Shown here piece after piece: positions 15,744 to 23,677 of a DNA stretch of 64,000 nt. Position 1 is the stretch's first letter. Every line of letters starts with the position of its first letter. The notes under the pieces are model-generated. The model did no database searches and was not told the origin of the DNA. It saw only the letters and a program-made list of their open reading frames with translations. Location of the stretch: NCBI GenBank assembly GCA_030427705.1, contig JAUIBR010000018.1:62001-126000 (forward strand), written 5' to 3'. The position numbers and the translations under genes were made by a program. Source of the stretch: a bacterium. GTDB taxonomy: Bacteria > Myxococcota_A > Bradymonadia > Bradymonadales > Bradymonadaceae.

Positions 15744-17405
15744 CTACCAGTTGATGTTGAGTGAGAGTCCGGCGCCAGGGCCGTGGTGATTGATGGTTCG
15801 GGCATTCCAGCCAACATGGCCGAGCACGCTGAACCCATCGTAGAACTCGTAACCGGCGCCGTATTTCAGCGAGACGCCTAGGTCTTCGCCGACCGGCAGG
15901 TTGGTCACGACAACCTCGGCCTCCATGGGCACCTTGGGGATTTCGAGCAGGTCCAAGGTCATCCACGCTTCGGAGCCCAAGCCCCCGATGAACGCCAATC
16001 CCGTTGTCAGTCGAGTGCCGTCAAACTTCCCGATGCGCAGGAACCCGCGCACGCCAACGCTACTCTCAAACGTATCGATATCGTCGCCCTGTCGATTGCC
16101 CAACATCATTGCAAATCCCAGCCCCCAAAAGTCCCCAATCGCCGAGTCGACTTCGGCAAATCCATACCCCAGTGACAAGAACCGGGAGTCCTCGTTAGCC
16201 GCAATTTCACTGCGGGAGTCCTCGTTAGCCGCAATTTCACTGACCGAGGCGCCAGTGCCGTTGAAAATGCCGGCGCCGACTCGGAAGCCTTCGAGCCACC
16301 CGAGTCCGAGGTCATATCGGTAGTCGGCTTCGGCTCTCCAGTACTCATCGGTACCGCTTCCCAGGTTGAAGTTCACGAACTCGCCAGTGACTCGTGCGCG
16401 CGAGCGGTTGGGGCGAGGCGCAGGGTCCTGTGGCGGGGTGTAGACTTCGACGGTTCCGGCATTCTCGGCGCGTTCGAGTTGGCCGTCTTTTCGGACCGCT
16501 TCAACGGAGTATTCGAGGACTCCCGGTTCTTGGACGAGCTCCGCGGGAAGGTTCACAGACCATTGCGTGTCGCCGTTGGGTTGCATGTCGATGGTCTCGT
16601 ACGTTGGCTTGCCGAACTCTCGGACCAGGAGTCGGGCCTGCGCCACGTTCTGCGGGCTGCGAAACGTTGCGACGACGGGTGTCTCGGAGTTCACCGGAGC
16701 CCGCTTTGGCGCCACGGAATTGCTGGAAGCACGCGATGCAGCTCGAATTCGGGCGGCTTCCTTTTTGTCGTCGGCGTACTGGGCGCGCTCTTCAGCCAAC
16801 CGTCGTTCGGCGTCTAAACGCCCGCGGAGCCACGTGACTTCAACGTTTACAGCTTCTGCGTAGGGACTCTTGGGGTTCTTCGCCAGGAAGGTCTCCCAGA
16901 GCTCGATTCGCGTTGTGATGGGTTGGCCCAGCGTCTTGTAGAAGGTCTCGTCGACCTTCTGTTTTTCGGGGTCCGCTTTCGATCGAACCGGTCGATTCGA
17001 TTTTGTCTTTGCCGGTTTCAGAATCACGGGGCTGACCGCTGGTGCGTCAAACACCACGAAGTCCCCAACCGCAGCTGGTCTCGCAAGCTTGTCGTAGTTG
17101 CGTGTGATGGACAGCACCTCGCCGACCTGCTGCAACTGGATTTCGCCAATCAGAAACCGGTCGACGACGGTCTTCTTCGTCACCGGGTGTGTCACCTCCA
17201 AACGTCTGAAAACCTTGACCCGAGCCGCTTTGGGCAACCCCGCATCGAGCCCAATGTCGACGATGAGTTCACCGTCGGCGATTTGTACAATCCTCCCCTC
17301 GACGGGCTTTTTGTTCTTTGGCGCCGCCGTAGCGGGCGAAGCCCAACAACTGTGTATCAGCAGCAGAAATGCCGCCACGATAGTCCTGGTCGTCTGTAGT
17401 TTCAT
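15744..17405 (-). CDS. Outer-membrane beta-barrel protein with FlgT-like N-terminal domain
   Basis: 553 residues. Start ATG at 17403-17405 with GGAGGA upstream, and a signal peptide ending SPATAA. Residues ~32-120 (GRIVQIADGELIVDIGLDAG...FLIGEIQLQQVGEV) resemble the FlgT C-terminal/SH3-like domain. A helical Lys/Arg/Ala-rich stretch follows (about 150-240). Next is a periplasmic beta domain with AELVQEPGVLEYSVEA. The last ~215 residues form a barrel (GEFVNFN..., YRAEADYRYDLGLG) that ends in the aromatic LSLNINW. Odd: a barrel loop carries a tandem duplicated decapeptide SEIAANEDSR encoded by R1 sequence (16171-16230). QEPGVLEY is encoded by another exact R1 core (16514-16532). Confidence 0.75.
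   Translation of the reverse strand: MKLQTTRTIVAAFLLLIHSCWASPATAAPKNKKPVEGRIVQIADGELIVDIGLDAGLPKAARVKVFRRLEVTHPVTKKTVVDRFLIGEIQLQQVGEVLSITRNYDKLARPAAVGDFVVFDAPAVSPVILKPAKTKSNRPVRSKADPEKQKVDETFYKTLGQPITTRIELWETFLAKNPKSPYAEAVNVEVTWLRGRLDAERRLAEERAQYADDKKEAARIRAASRASSNSVAPKRAPVNSETPVVATFRSPQNVAQARLLVREFGKPTYETIDMQPNGDTQWSVNLPAELVQEPGVLEYSVEAVRKDGQLERAENAGTVEVYTPPQDPAPRPNRSRARVTGEFVNFNLGSGTDEYWRAEADYRYDLGLGWLEGFRVGAGIFNGTGASVSEIAANEDSRSEIAANEDSRFLSLGYGFAEVDSAIGDFWGLGFAMMLGNRQGDDIDTFESSVGVRGFLRIGKFDGTRLTTGLAFIGGLGSEAWMTLDLLEIPKVPMEAEVVVTNLPVGEDLGVSLKYGAGYEFYDGFSVLGHVGWNARTINHHGPGAGLSLNINW
16171..16230. repeat. R1 repeat inside a coding region, tandem 30-bp duplication
   Basis: A full R1 core at 16175-16194 and a second partial copy (CGGGAGTCCTCGTT) at 16212-16225. 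Each is followed by TAGCCGCAATTTCACTG. The 30-base duplication keeps the frame and encodes SEIAANEDSR twice. The unit is bounded by CAGTGA and TCACTG. Confidence 0.9.
16514..16534. repeat. R1 core inside coding sequence (QEPGVLEY)
   Basis: CGAGGACTCCCGGTTCTTG on the plus strand. It reads CAA GAA CCG GGA GTC CTC GAA in the gene, at a position where the frameshifted paralogue has QPPGV-EY. Confidence 0.85.
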
Positions 17406-17634
17406 AATCTCCTCCGTGTTCGACCAATTGCGTCTCCCTAGAGCAAGGGGTGTACCAAAACCGACTGGTCGGTCTTAAGTTGACGCGCAACGCGGGGAAG
17501 CGAGACTTGTCAACAATCTGCGCGTTCAAGCGGGTGGAGAAGGCATGTACCAAGAATGGACAATCCGTACGCCAAACATGTACTTCTTGCCCAGCCACAT
17601 AGCTGCTATCATGCTGACACAACGGAGGAATCAG
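17406..17634. promoter_or_regulatory. Divergent promoter region with an operator-like palindrome
   Basis: It lies between the barrel gene and the radical SAM operon. It holds the inverted repeat ACCGAC-TG-GTCGGT (17460-17473), which resembles a TetR-type operator, and a TTGACG at 17479. No regulator gene is adjacent. Confidence 0.35.
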
Positions 17635-18072
17635 ATGACAATCAAGGTCAAGGTAACGCGCGCTGGCTTCACAAGCTGCCCGTCGTGTCTTTCGCATATT
17701 CGTGTGGAATCTGAGCTGAACGACGTCGAGTGCCCATTTTGTGGCGAAGCGCTCGCGATTTCGATTCAGCAGCCTGTCGGACAGGCGACGATGTCAGTGC
17801 TTCGCAAGAGCCGAAGCGGATTGGTCGCCGCTGCTCTGGCAGGTGGTTTGATGTTCGCTGCTTGCTCGGATGAAGATCCGGACAAAACCAACAACGCGAA
17901 CAATACCGTTGATATGGAGCCCGATTTTGTTGAGGAGCCGATTAACAATCAGGACTATGCTGGCGGCCCGAATAATTTCAACAACATCAACAATAGCAAC
18001 AACCTAAACAACCTCAACAACACCAATAATGTTGAGGATATGGGTAACTCCGACATGACTGCCGACGGCTAA
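17635..18072 (+). CDS. Zinc-ribbon lipoprotein 1, candidate substrate of the adjacent radical SAM enzyme
   Basis: 145 residues from the ATG at 17635, with GGAGG at 17624. A longer frame from 17545 lacks a ribosome site. Residues 15-36 form a zinc ribbon (CPSC...CPFC, Cys 15, 18, 33, 36). Basic residues RKSRSG then lead a hydrophobic helix ending FAAC at Cys 77, an internal lipobox. Beyond it are Asn-Asn-X units, the segment EPINNQDY (101-108) conserved in its paralogue, more Asn units and an acidic tail. The first 76 residues could act as a cytoplasmic leader removed by signal peptidase II. The gene is 13 bases before its tandem paralogue and is followed by the radical SAM gene. Function unknown. 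The substrate role is inferred from synteny only. Confidence 0.75.
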   Translation: MTIKVKVTRAGFTSCPSCLSHIRVESELNDVECPFCGEALAISIQQPVGQATMSVLRKSRSGLVAAALAGGLMFAACSDEDPDKTNNANNTVDMEPDFVEEPINNQDYAGGPNNFNNINNSNNLNNLNNTNNVEDMGNSDMTADG

Positions 18073-18085
18073 CCTCAGGAATCCG

Positions 18086-18553
18086 ATGACATACAAAGTC
18101 AAAGTTACGCGTGCAGGCTTCACCAGCTGCCCTTCATGCCTCTCCCATATTCGAGTCGAATCTGAGCTAAAGGACGTCGAATGCCCTTTTTGTGGCGAGG
18201 CACTCGTCATCGCCCTTGAGCAGCCTACCGGGCAGTCAACAATGGCCGTGATTCGTCAGAGTCGAAGCGGGCTAGTTGCAGCAGCTCTGGCGGGTCTTGT
18301 GTTCACGGCTCCAGCCGCGTGTTCGGATGGTGATGATGTCGAGCCAGAATATGTTGATGAGCCAATCAATAACCAGGACTACGGCAGCGCCAACAACCTG
18401 AACAACTTCAACAATTTCAACAACGAAAACAACGAGAACAACGTTGCGGATATGGGCGCTGACATGGCGGAAGACATGCCTGCAGACGCCGGCGATATGG
18501 ATGCAGACGCAGGCGATATGGCAGAAGATGCCGGCGATATGAGCGGCGACTAG
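18086..18553 (+). CDS. Zinc-ribbon lipoprotein 2, tandem paralogue
   Basis: 155 residues. The ATG at 18086 follows AGGA. The first 40 residues are almost identical to the preceding protein (CPSC at 15-18, CPFC at 33-36), although many codons differ synonymously, so the duplication is not recent. Internal lipobox PAAC at Cys 79, then PEYVDEPINNQDYG (92-99 core), a short Asn linker (NNLNNFNNFNNENNENN) and a Met/Asp/Ala-rich tail with repeated AGDM and AEDM motifs. The tail differs from paralogue 1 in length and composition, while the ribbon and NNQDY stay fixed. This is the pattern expected if ribbon and NNQDY are recognised by a partner. The stop is 8 bases before the radical SAM start. Confidence 0.75.
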   Translation: MTYKVKVTRAGFTSCPSCLSHIRVESELKDVECPFCGEALVIALEQPTGQSTMAVIRQSRSGLVAAALAGLVFTAPAACSDGDDVEPEYVDEPINNQDYGSANNLNNFNNFNNENNENNVADMGADMAEDMPADAGDMDADAGDMAEDAGDMSGD

Positions 18554-18561
18554 GAACCAAA

Positions 18562-19914
18562 TTGACTGAAGAGCATATCACGCCCCCCATTGGTGCCGCC
18601 GTACCGAAGGGCGAGCCACTAGAATACGTCAGGCAAACCACAGCAGAAGACGTCGCAAATCCACATCCAATCTTGGCCGTCTGGGAACTCACGTTGGCTT
18701 GTGATTTGGGCTGCAAACACTGCGGCTCGCGTGCAGGAAAGGCTCGCGAAGGCGAGCTGACCACCGAGCAATGTCTGGATGTCGTCCAACAGCTCAGCGG
18801 GGTCGGAGTACGTGAAGTTACGCTGATTGGCGGCGAGTTCTATCTTCGTGATGACTGGACCCAGATTGCTCAGGCTTTCAAAGATGTTGGGATCTCGGTC
18901 GGCGTCACGACCGGCGCTCGGAATCTGACTGATGAGCGCATCCAGCAAGCCATCGATTGTGGCATCGACTCGATTTCGATTTCCTTTGATGGATTGGAAC
19001 AAACTCACGACGCGCTGCGGGGCCCCAAAGGCTCGTGGCGCGCAGCATACGAAGCGGCAGAGAAAGTAGCAGCGAGCCCAATCCGGCTGGCATCAAACAC
19101 CCAGATAAATCGATTGTCGATGCCCGAGTTGCCGGCGCTAGCCGATCTGCTCGTTGATCTAGGCTGCAAGGCTTGGCAGGTGCAGTTGACCGTTCCAATG
19201 GGGCGAGCCGCAGACCGACCAGACTTATTGCTACAGCCCTACGACTTTCTAGAGCTGTTTCCGCTGATGGTCTGGATAAAACAGACGAAGTTGATTCCGG
19301 CAGGCATGGCGTTCTTCCCAAGCAATAACGTCGGATACTTCGGCGTGTACGAGAAGATTCTGCGTTGGGGCGGCGACCGCGGAACACACTGGACAGGGTG
19401 CAACGCAGGTAAATATGCCGTGGGTATCGAAGCGGATGGCAAGATCAAAGGCTGTCCGTCGCTCCCATCAGCCGACTACACTGGCGGCAATTTCAAGAAC
19501 GACCGACTGTCGGACGTCGTCGATAACTCCGACAAACTTCGCCATTTGTGGCACCGAACACGTGACGACCTCTGGGGATACTGCGCAGAATGTTACTACG
19601 GTGACACCTGCTTGGCCGGCTGCACTTGGACGTCACACACTCTGTTCGGGCGCCCCGGAAACACACCCTACTGTGTGCACCGCGCAACCGAGCTTGAGAA
19701 GCGCGGCCAGCGCGAGCGAATCGTAAAAGTCGAGGCCGCTGAAGGAATCCCATTCGATTATGGTCGCTATGAGATCGTGACCGAGCCCATTCCAGATGCT
19801 CCGGAAGTCCCAAAGATTGTCGATATGGCGCTGTCCGATGTGACAACGCTGCCAATCGATGCGGGCAGCATCTGGACGAAAGAACAACGCAAAGAGAAGC
19901 TCAAACGCCAGTAG
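18562..19914 (+). CDS. Radical SAM/SPASM enzyme
   Basis: 450 residues from a TTG start at 18562 with GGAA six bases before it. The SAM-cluster motif CDLGCKHC (C47, C51, C54; CX3CX2C) sits on strand 1 of a TIM-barrel domain, with LIGGEFYLRDDW, a GGE motif, at 89-99. The SPASM domain has the complete seven-Cys set: C280 and C298 (CX12GX4C), then C341, C344, C350 and C354 (CX2CX5CX3C), then C371. It could therefore hold two auxiliary [4Fe-4S] clusters. SPASM enzymes usually modify ribosomal peptides or proteins, making thioether, C-C or decarboxylation products. The two upstream zinc-ribbon lipoproteins are co-transcribed and are the obvious candidate substrates. The exact subfamily and chemistry are not assigned. 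Confidence 0.88.
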   Translation: MTEEHITPPIGAAVPKGEPLEYVRQTTAEDVANPHPILAVWELTLACDLGCKHCGSRAGKAREGELTTEQCLDVVQQLSGVGVREVTLIGGEFYLRDDWTQIAQAFKDVGISVGVTTGARNLTDERIQQAIDCGIDSISISFDGLEQTHDALRGPKGSWRAAYEAAEKVAASPIRLASNTQINRLSMPELPALADLLVDLGCKAWQVQLTVPMGRAADRPDLLLQPYDFLELFPLMVWIKQTKLIPAGMAFFPSNNVGYFGVYEKILRWGGDRGTHWTGCNAGKYAVGIEADGKIKGCPSLPSADYTGGNFKNDRLSDVVDNSDKLRHLWHRTRDDLWGYCAECYYGDTCLAGCTWTSHTLFGRPGNTPYCVHRATELEKRGQRERIVKVEAAEGIPFDYGRYEIVTEPIPDAPEVPKIVDMALSDVTTLPIDAGSIWTKEQRKEKLKRQ

Positions 19915-19930
19915 TTCGCGCGACCCAAAA

Positions 19931-19991
19931 CAAGAACCGGGAGTCCTCGATACCCGCACCAATTGCGCATATCGAGGACTCCCGGTTCTTG
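19931..19991. repeat. R1 inverted pair forming a 21-bp hairpin
   Basis: R1 at 19931-19951 and its perfect reverse complement at 19971-19991, with a 19-base loop that contains CCGCACCAATTG. It sits between the convergent radical SAM and EGF lipoprotein genes, so it may act as a bidirectional terminator. No U-tract follows on either side. Confidence 0.85.
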
Positions 19992-20001
19992 ATGGGTTGT
20001 G

Positions 20002-23000
20002 TCAGAACGCGACGCAGCGGTCGAGGTAGACGATTCCCTCGGCGACGGCGAGTGCGTTGGTGGACATCGAGAATCCTGTGTAATCGTCGCCCGTCGAAGT
20101 CGAGTACAGGATGTCGTACGTGCCGGGCATGATGAGCACGCTCTCCCGCATCTTGTCGGCCCCAGAGACCGTTCGGCTGTAGTCGACGATTCGAACCCAC
20201 GCGCCAGTTTCTCGTTCCACAGCAAAGATATGAAAGTCGCTGCCGGGAAGGCTGACCTCGGGATCGATGCCTTCAACCGTTACGAGCGGCGCGATGGCCG
20301 CGGGGTCGACGTCGATGTTCAATACCTCGCCTTCGCCAATAGTGACATTTTTTTGCAGGTATACAATCCCCTCGGGAACCGCCAAGGCATTGGTCGACAT
20401 CGAGAATCCCGTGTAGTCATTTCCGGTCGAGGTCGAATACAGGATGTCGTAGGTCCCCGGCATGATAAGCACGCTTTCGCGCTGTTTGTCGGTGCCTGAT
20501 ACGGTTCGGCTATAGTCCGCGATGCGAATCCACGCTCCGGTATCCTGCTCGACCGCGAAGATATGATAGTCGCTCGATGGCAGGGTGACCTCAGGGTCTT
20601 GACCTTCGTAGGTCACATTGACCGTGATTGCAGCTGGATTGACGTCGAAGTTCAAAACCTCGTTCTCGCCGATGGTGACGTTCTTCTGCAGGTGCACGAT
20701 GCCCTCGGGGACGGCCATCGCGTTGGTCGACATCGAGAACCCCGTGTAGTCATTGCCGGTCGAGGTCGAATACAAGATGTCGTACGTACCAGGCATGATG
20801 AGCACGCTTTCGCGCTGTTTATCGGTACCAGATACCGTGCGGCTGTAGTCCGCGATGCGAATCCATGCTCCTGTGTCCTGTTCAACCGCAAAGATGTGAT
20901 AGTCGCTGGAAGGAAGCGTGACTTCGGGGTCTTGGCCTTCATAGGTCACATTCACCGTGATCGCCGCAGGATCGACGTCGAAGTTCAGAACCTCGCCCTC
21001 CCCAATGGTGACATTCTTTTGCAGGTATACAATTCCCTCGGGAACGGCTAGCGCATTGGTCGACATCGAAAATCCGGTGTAATCGTCCCCGGTCGAGGTC
21101 GAATATAGAATGTCGTAGGTGCCCGGCATGATGAGCACGCTCTCGCGTTGTTTGTCCGTGCCAGAGATTGTTCGGCTGTAGTCGGCGATGCGAACCCAGG
21201 CGCCCGTGTCCTTTTCGACGGCAAAGATATGGTAGTCGCTACCCGGAAGTGTGATTTCTGGGTCCTGGCCTTCGTACGTCACATTCACGGTAATCGCCGC
21301 CGGATCGACGTCGAGACTGTAGGTGTTCGGACCTGCATAGAACGTGACGTCGCGGTCCAGGTACATGATGCCCTCGGGCACCGCTAAGGCGTTGGTTGAC
21401 ATCGAGAACCCTGTGTAGTCATTTCCGGTTGAGGTCGAATACAAGATGTCGTAGGTGCCAGGCAGAATCTTCACGCTCTCGCGCTGCTTATCGGCTCCCG
21501 AGATTGTACGGCTGTAGTCCGCGATACGGATCCAAGCTCCAGTTTCCTTTTCGACCGCGAAGATGTGGTAGTCGCTGGACGGCAGGGTGACTTCGGGGTC
21601 TTGCCCTTCGTAGGTCACGGTGAGGTCCAGATTTGCCCAGACGATATCCGTGCTACCCAACGAATGCGTGGACGCGCACGTGGTTGAGGTTGGGTCTGCC
21701 GGGCAGTTTGCCTGCAGCGTTCCCTGGCATTGTCCGCTCGCATTACAGACATCGCCCGTCGTGCAGTAGATGCCGTCGTTGCAGCTCGCGCCGGGGTTCT
21801 GGTTTAGGGGCGAGAAGGAGTCGGAGCCTTCGTCGCACACGTAGTATGCGCAGGGGCCCAAGGATGGTCCTGTGGGTTGTGGAACGTTCGTCGTCACGCA
21901 TCCGTCGGCTCCCGCTTGTGGGTCGCTTGGCAGGCAGACTTCGTCGCCGTTGCAGAAGAGTCCGTCGTCACAAGCCGCGGTGTTTGGCGTGTTGCTCGCA
22001 AACCCGCCCGAGCACGAGTCGGTCGTGCACGCGATGCCGTCATCAGGGACGTTGGTGTCGTCGTTGTCGTTCTGGCAGCCCAGGACCATGTCACAGCTGT
22101 CGTCTGTACATGGGTTTCCATCGTCGCAGGAAAGCGTCGTTCCGCCGCCACACACGCCTGCGGTGCAGACCTCGCCGGTCACACAGGCGGAGGTTGAGCA
22201 TGGGCTGCCATCGGTAATCGGATTGTACTGGCAAACACCTTGGACCAGGACGTCGTCGGTGCAGGGATTATTGTCGTTGCAGGTCGGCGTGTAGCACTCG
22301 GGCTGGCCGTTGCCGTCGTCGCGGCAAGCCTGGTTGGTGGCGGCGCAGATGTTCGGCAGGCAGGGGTCCATCGTGCATCCGCCTGCACCATCATCATGGT
22401 ATCCGGGGTCGCACGAGCAGACGAAGCTCTGACCGTTCGTCGCGCATTGTGTCTTGTTGGGGTCCATGCATGGATTTGGCAGGCACGGGTCGTTGGTGCA
22501 GCCGCCTTGTCCGTCGTCACGATAGCCGTTGGCAGCGTCGCATTGGTCACACGTGTCGCCGACGTAGCCCGTGTTGCACTGGCAGTCGACCTGCCCGTCC
22601 GGGGTGGTGCAGGTGCCTTGTCCGTTGCAGCTATTGGCGTCGCAGACCTCGTCGATGACGCAGGTGCCGCCTTCGTCGTGATAGCCCGCATCGCAGCTAC
22701 ATTCCGCAACACCGGACGTCGCATCACAGACCGTTTCGTTGGGTTGTGTGCAGGGGTTCGGCAGGCAAAGGTCGGTTGTGCAGCCGCCTGCCCCGTCTGG
22801 GTGGTATCCATTCAGCGCATCGCATTCACCGCAGCTTGCGCCGGCCCAGCCTTCGTCGCAGGCGCATTCCGGTCCGTTTGCGGTATCGGTGCATGTGCCG
22901 TTGCCCGCGCAGGTGTTGGGCATGCAGGTCGCGTCAGGTTCGCAGACGCCGTTTTGCTCGCTCGTCCCGGGTTCGCACTCGCAGACACCTTGGAGGTTTT

Positions 23001-23451
23001 CGACCACGCACTCCTGGTCGGCGCGGCAATCGACCAACGAACATGGGTCGTCGGTGCATCCGCCTTGCCCGTCATCTACGTAGCCAGCAGCTGTGTCGCA
23101 AGCATCACAAAACTCGCCAGTGAAACCTGTTTGGCATTCGCAGACCGGACCACCACTGGTGTCCATGCACTCGCCGCGGTCGTTGCAGGTTGTGGGTTGG
23201 CAGGTGGTGTCCTCGATGCAGGAATCGCCTTGCTGTGTTGTGCCGGCAGGGCATTCACAGCTGGCCAGACCACCGTCTTCGACGCACGTCAGCTCGCCGC
23301 AATCCACGTCATCGCAACTTCCGCCGTTATTGGAGTTGTTGGCGTTGTTCGAGTTGTTGACGTTGTTGGTGTTGTTGTCCTGATTGCCGGTGGTGTCTTC
23401 CGAACAAGCAACGGCGAATAGCAAAACAAAAATGAGCAGTGCGCGGCGCAT
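20002..23451 (-). CDS. Giant surface lipoprotein: EGF-like modules plus five ~113-residue tandem repeats
   Basis: 1149 residues. Signal MRRALLIFVLLFAVAC, then an Asn linker (NNTNNVNNSNNANNSNN). EGF-like modules extend to about residue 380, followed by the DDxNPCTxDxC-type Cys block (about 390-580) that closely matches the gene at 9881. The C-terminal part is five ~113-residue repeats with (V/L)TYEGQDPE(V/I)TLP, YHIFAVE.(D/E)TGAW.RI.DYSRT and PGTYDILYSTSTG.DYTGFS. Repeats 3 and 4 are nearly identical. The last repeat ends IVYLDRCVAF, again a Cys not found in the internal copies. So the two giant lipoproteins share the N-terminal half, the PGTYDI motif and a terminal Cys, but have swapped repeat modules. 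Likely a surface stalk or adhesin. Confidence 0.85.
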   Translation of the reverse strand: MRRALLIFVLLFAVACSEDTTGNQDNNTNNVNNSNNANNSNNGGSCDDVDCGELTCVEDGGLASCECPAGTTQQGDSCIEDTTCQPTTCNDRGECMDTSGGPVCECQTGFTGEFCDACDTAAGYVDDGQGGCTDDPCSLVDCRADQECVVENLQGVCECEPGTSEQNGVCEPDATCMPNTCAGNGTCTDTANGPECACDEGWAGASCGECDALNGYHPDGAGGCTTDLCLPNPCTQPNETVCDATSGVAECSCDAGYHDEGGTCVIDEVCDANSCNGQGTCTTPDGQVDCQCNTGYVGDTCDQCDAANGYRDDGQGGCTNDPCLPNPCMDPNKTQCATNGQSFVCSCDPGYHDDGAGGCTMDPCLPNICAATNQACRDDGNGQPECYTPTCNDNNPCTDDVLVQGVCQYNPITDGSPCSTSACVTGEVCTAGVCGGGTTLSCDDGNPCTDDSCDMVLGCQNDNDDTNVPDDGIACTTDSCSGGFASNTPNTAACDDGLFCNGDEVCLPSDPQAGADGCVTTNVPQPTGPSLGPCAYYVCDEGSDSFSPLNQNPGASCNDGIYCTTGDVCNASGQCQGTLQANCPADPTSTTCASTHSLGSTDIVWANLDLTVTYEGQDPEVTLPSSDYHIFAVEKETGAWIRIADYSRTISGADKQRESVKILPGTYDILYSTSTGNDYTGFSMSTNALAVPEGIMYLDRDVTFYAGPNTYSLDVDPAAITVNVTYEGQDPEITLPGSDYHIFAVEKDTGAWVRIADYSRTISGTDKQRESVLIMPGTYDILYSTSTGDDYTGFSMSTNALAVPEGIVYLQKNVTIGEGEVLNFDVDPAAITVNVTYEGQDPEVTLPSSDYHIFAVEQDTGAWIRIADYSRTVSGTDKQRESVLIMPGTYDILYSTSTGNDYTGFSMSTNAMAVPEGIVHLQKNVTIGENEVLNFDVNPAAITVNVTYEGQDPEVTLPSSDYHIFAVEQDTGAWIRIADYSRTVSGTDKQRESVLIMPGTYDILYSTSTGNDYTGFSMSTNALAVPEGIVYLQKNVTIGEGEVLNIDVDPAAIAPLVTVEGIDPEVSLPGSDFHIFAVERETGAWVRIVDYSRTVSGADKMRESVLIMPGTYDILYSTSTGDDYTGFSMSTNALAVAEGIVYLDRCVAF
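20020..21640 (-). repeat. Coding tandem repeat, five units of about 335 bp
   Basis: Five in-frame units in the second giant lipoprotein. The motif TGFSMSTNA(L/M)AV recurs near 20060, 20390, 20730, 21055 and 21390. Synonymous third-position differences are frequent. Confidence 0.85.
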
Positions 23452-23530
23452 AAAAACCTCGATTTATTCAATGCGCGCGCAACGTAGCGGATGGCGAATT
23501 CGAAATCCTCTGAAACAAACTGAAATCACA

Positions 23531-23655
23531 ATCGAAGGTTCCTCGTTACCCGCACAGAATCAAGAACCGGGAGTCCTCGTTACCCGCATAGAATCTAGAA
23601 TCAAGAACCGGGAGTCCTCGTTACCCGCATAGAATCAAGAACCGGGAGTCCTCGA
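23531..23655. repeat. R1 tandem array
   Basis: Full R1 cores at 23561-23580, 23602-23621 and 23636-23655, with a degenerate unit before them (23531-23560). Spacers are TACCCGCA(T/C)AGAAT-type, with periods of 41 and 34 bases. It is upstream of the giant lipoprotein and at the 3' end of the next minus-strand gene. Confidence 0.9.
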
Positions 23656-23677
23656 TACCCTGCCGGAACTCTAGGCG

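Noticed and set aside
22240-23421. 393-codon plus-strand frame opposite the second EGF lipoprotein
   Set aside because: Same shadow effect. The sequence is Val/Ala-rich without features.
23561-23655. R1 arrays as a CRISPR
   Set aside because: The spacers are short and shared between arrays and not unique, the periods vary (34-41), units occur inside genes, and no cas gene is present.
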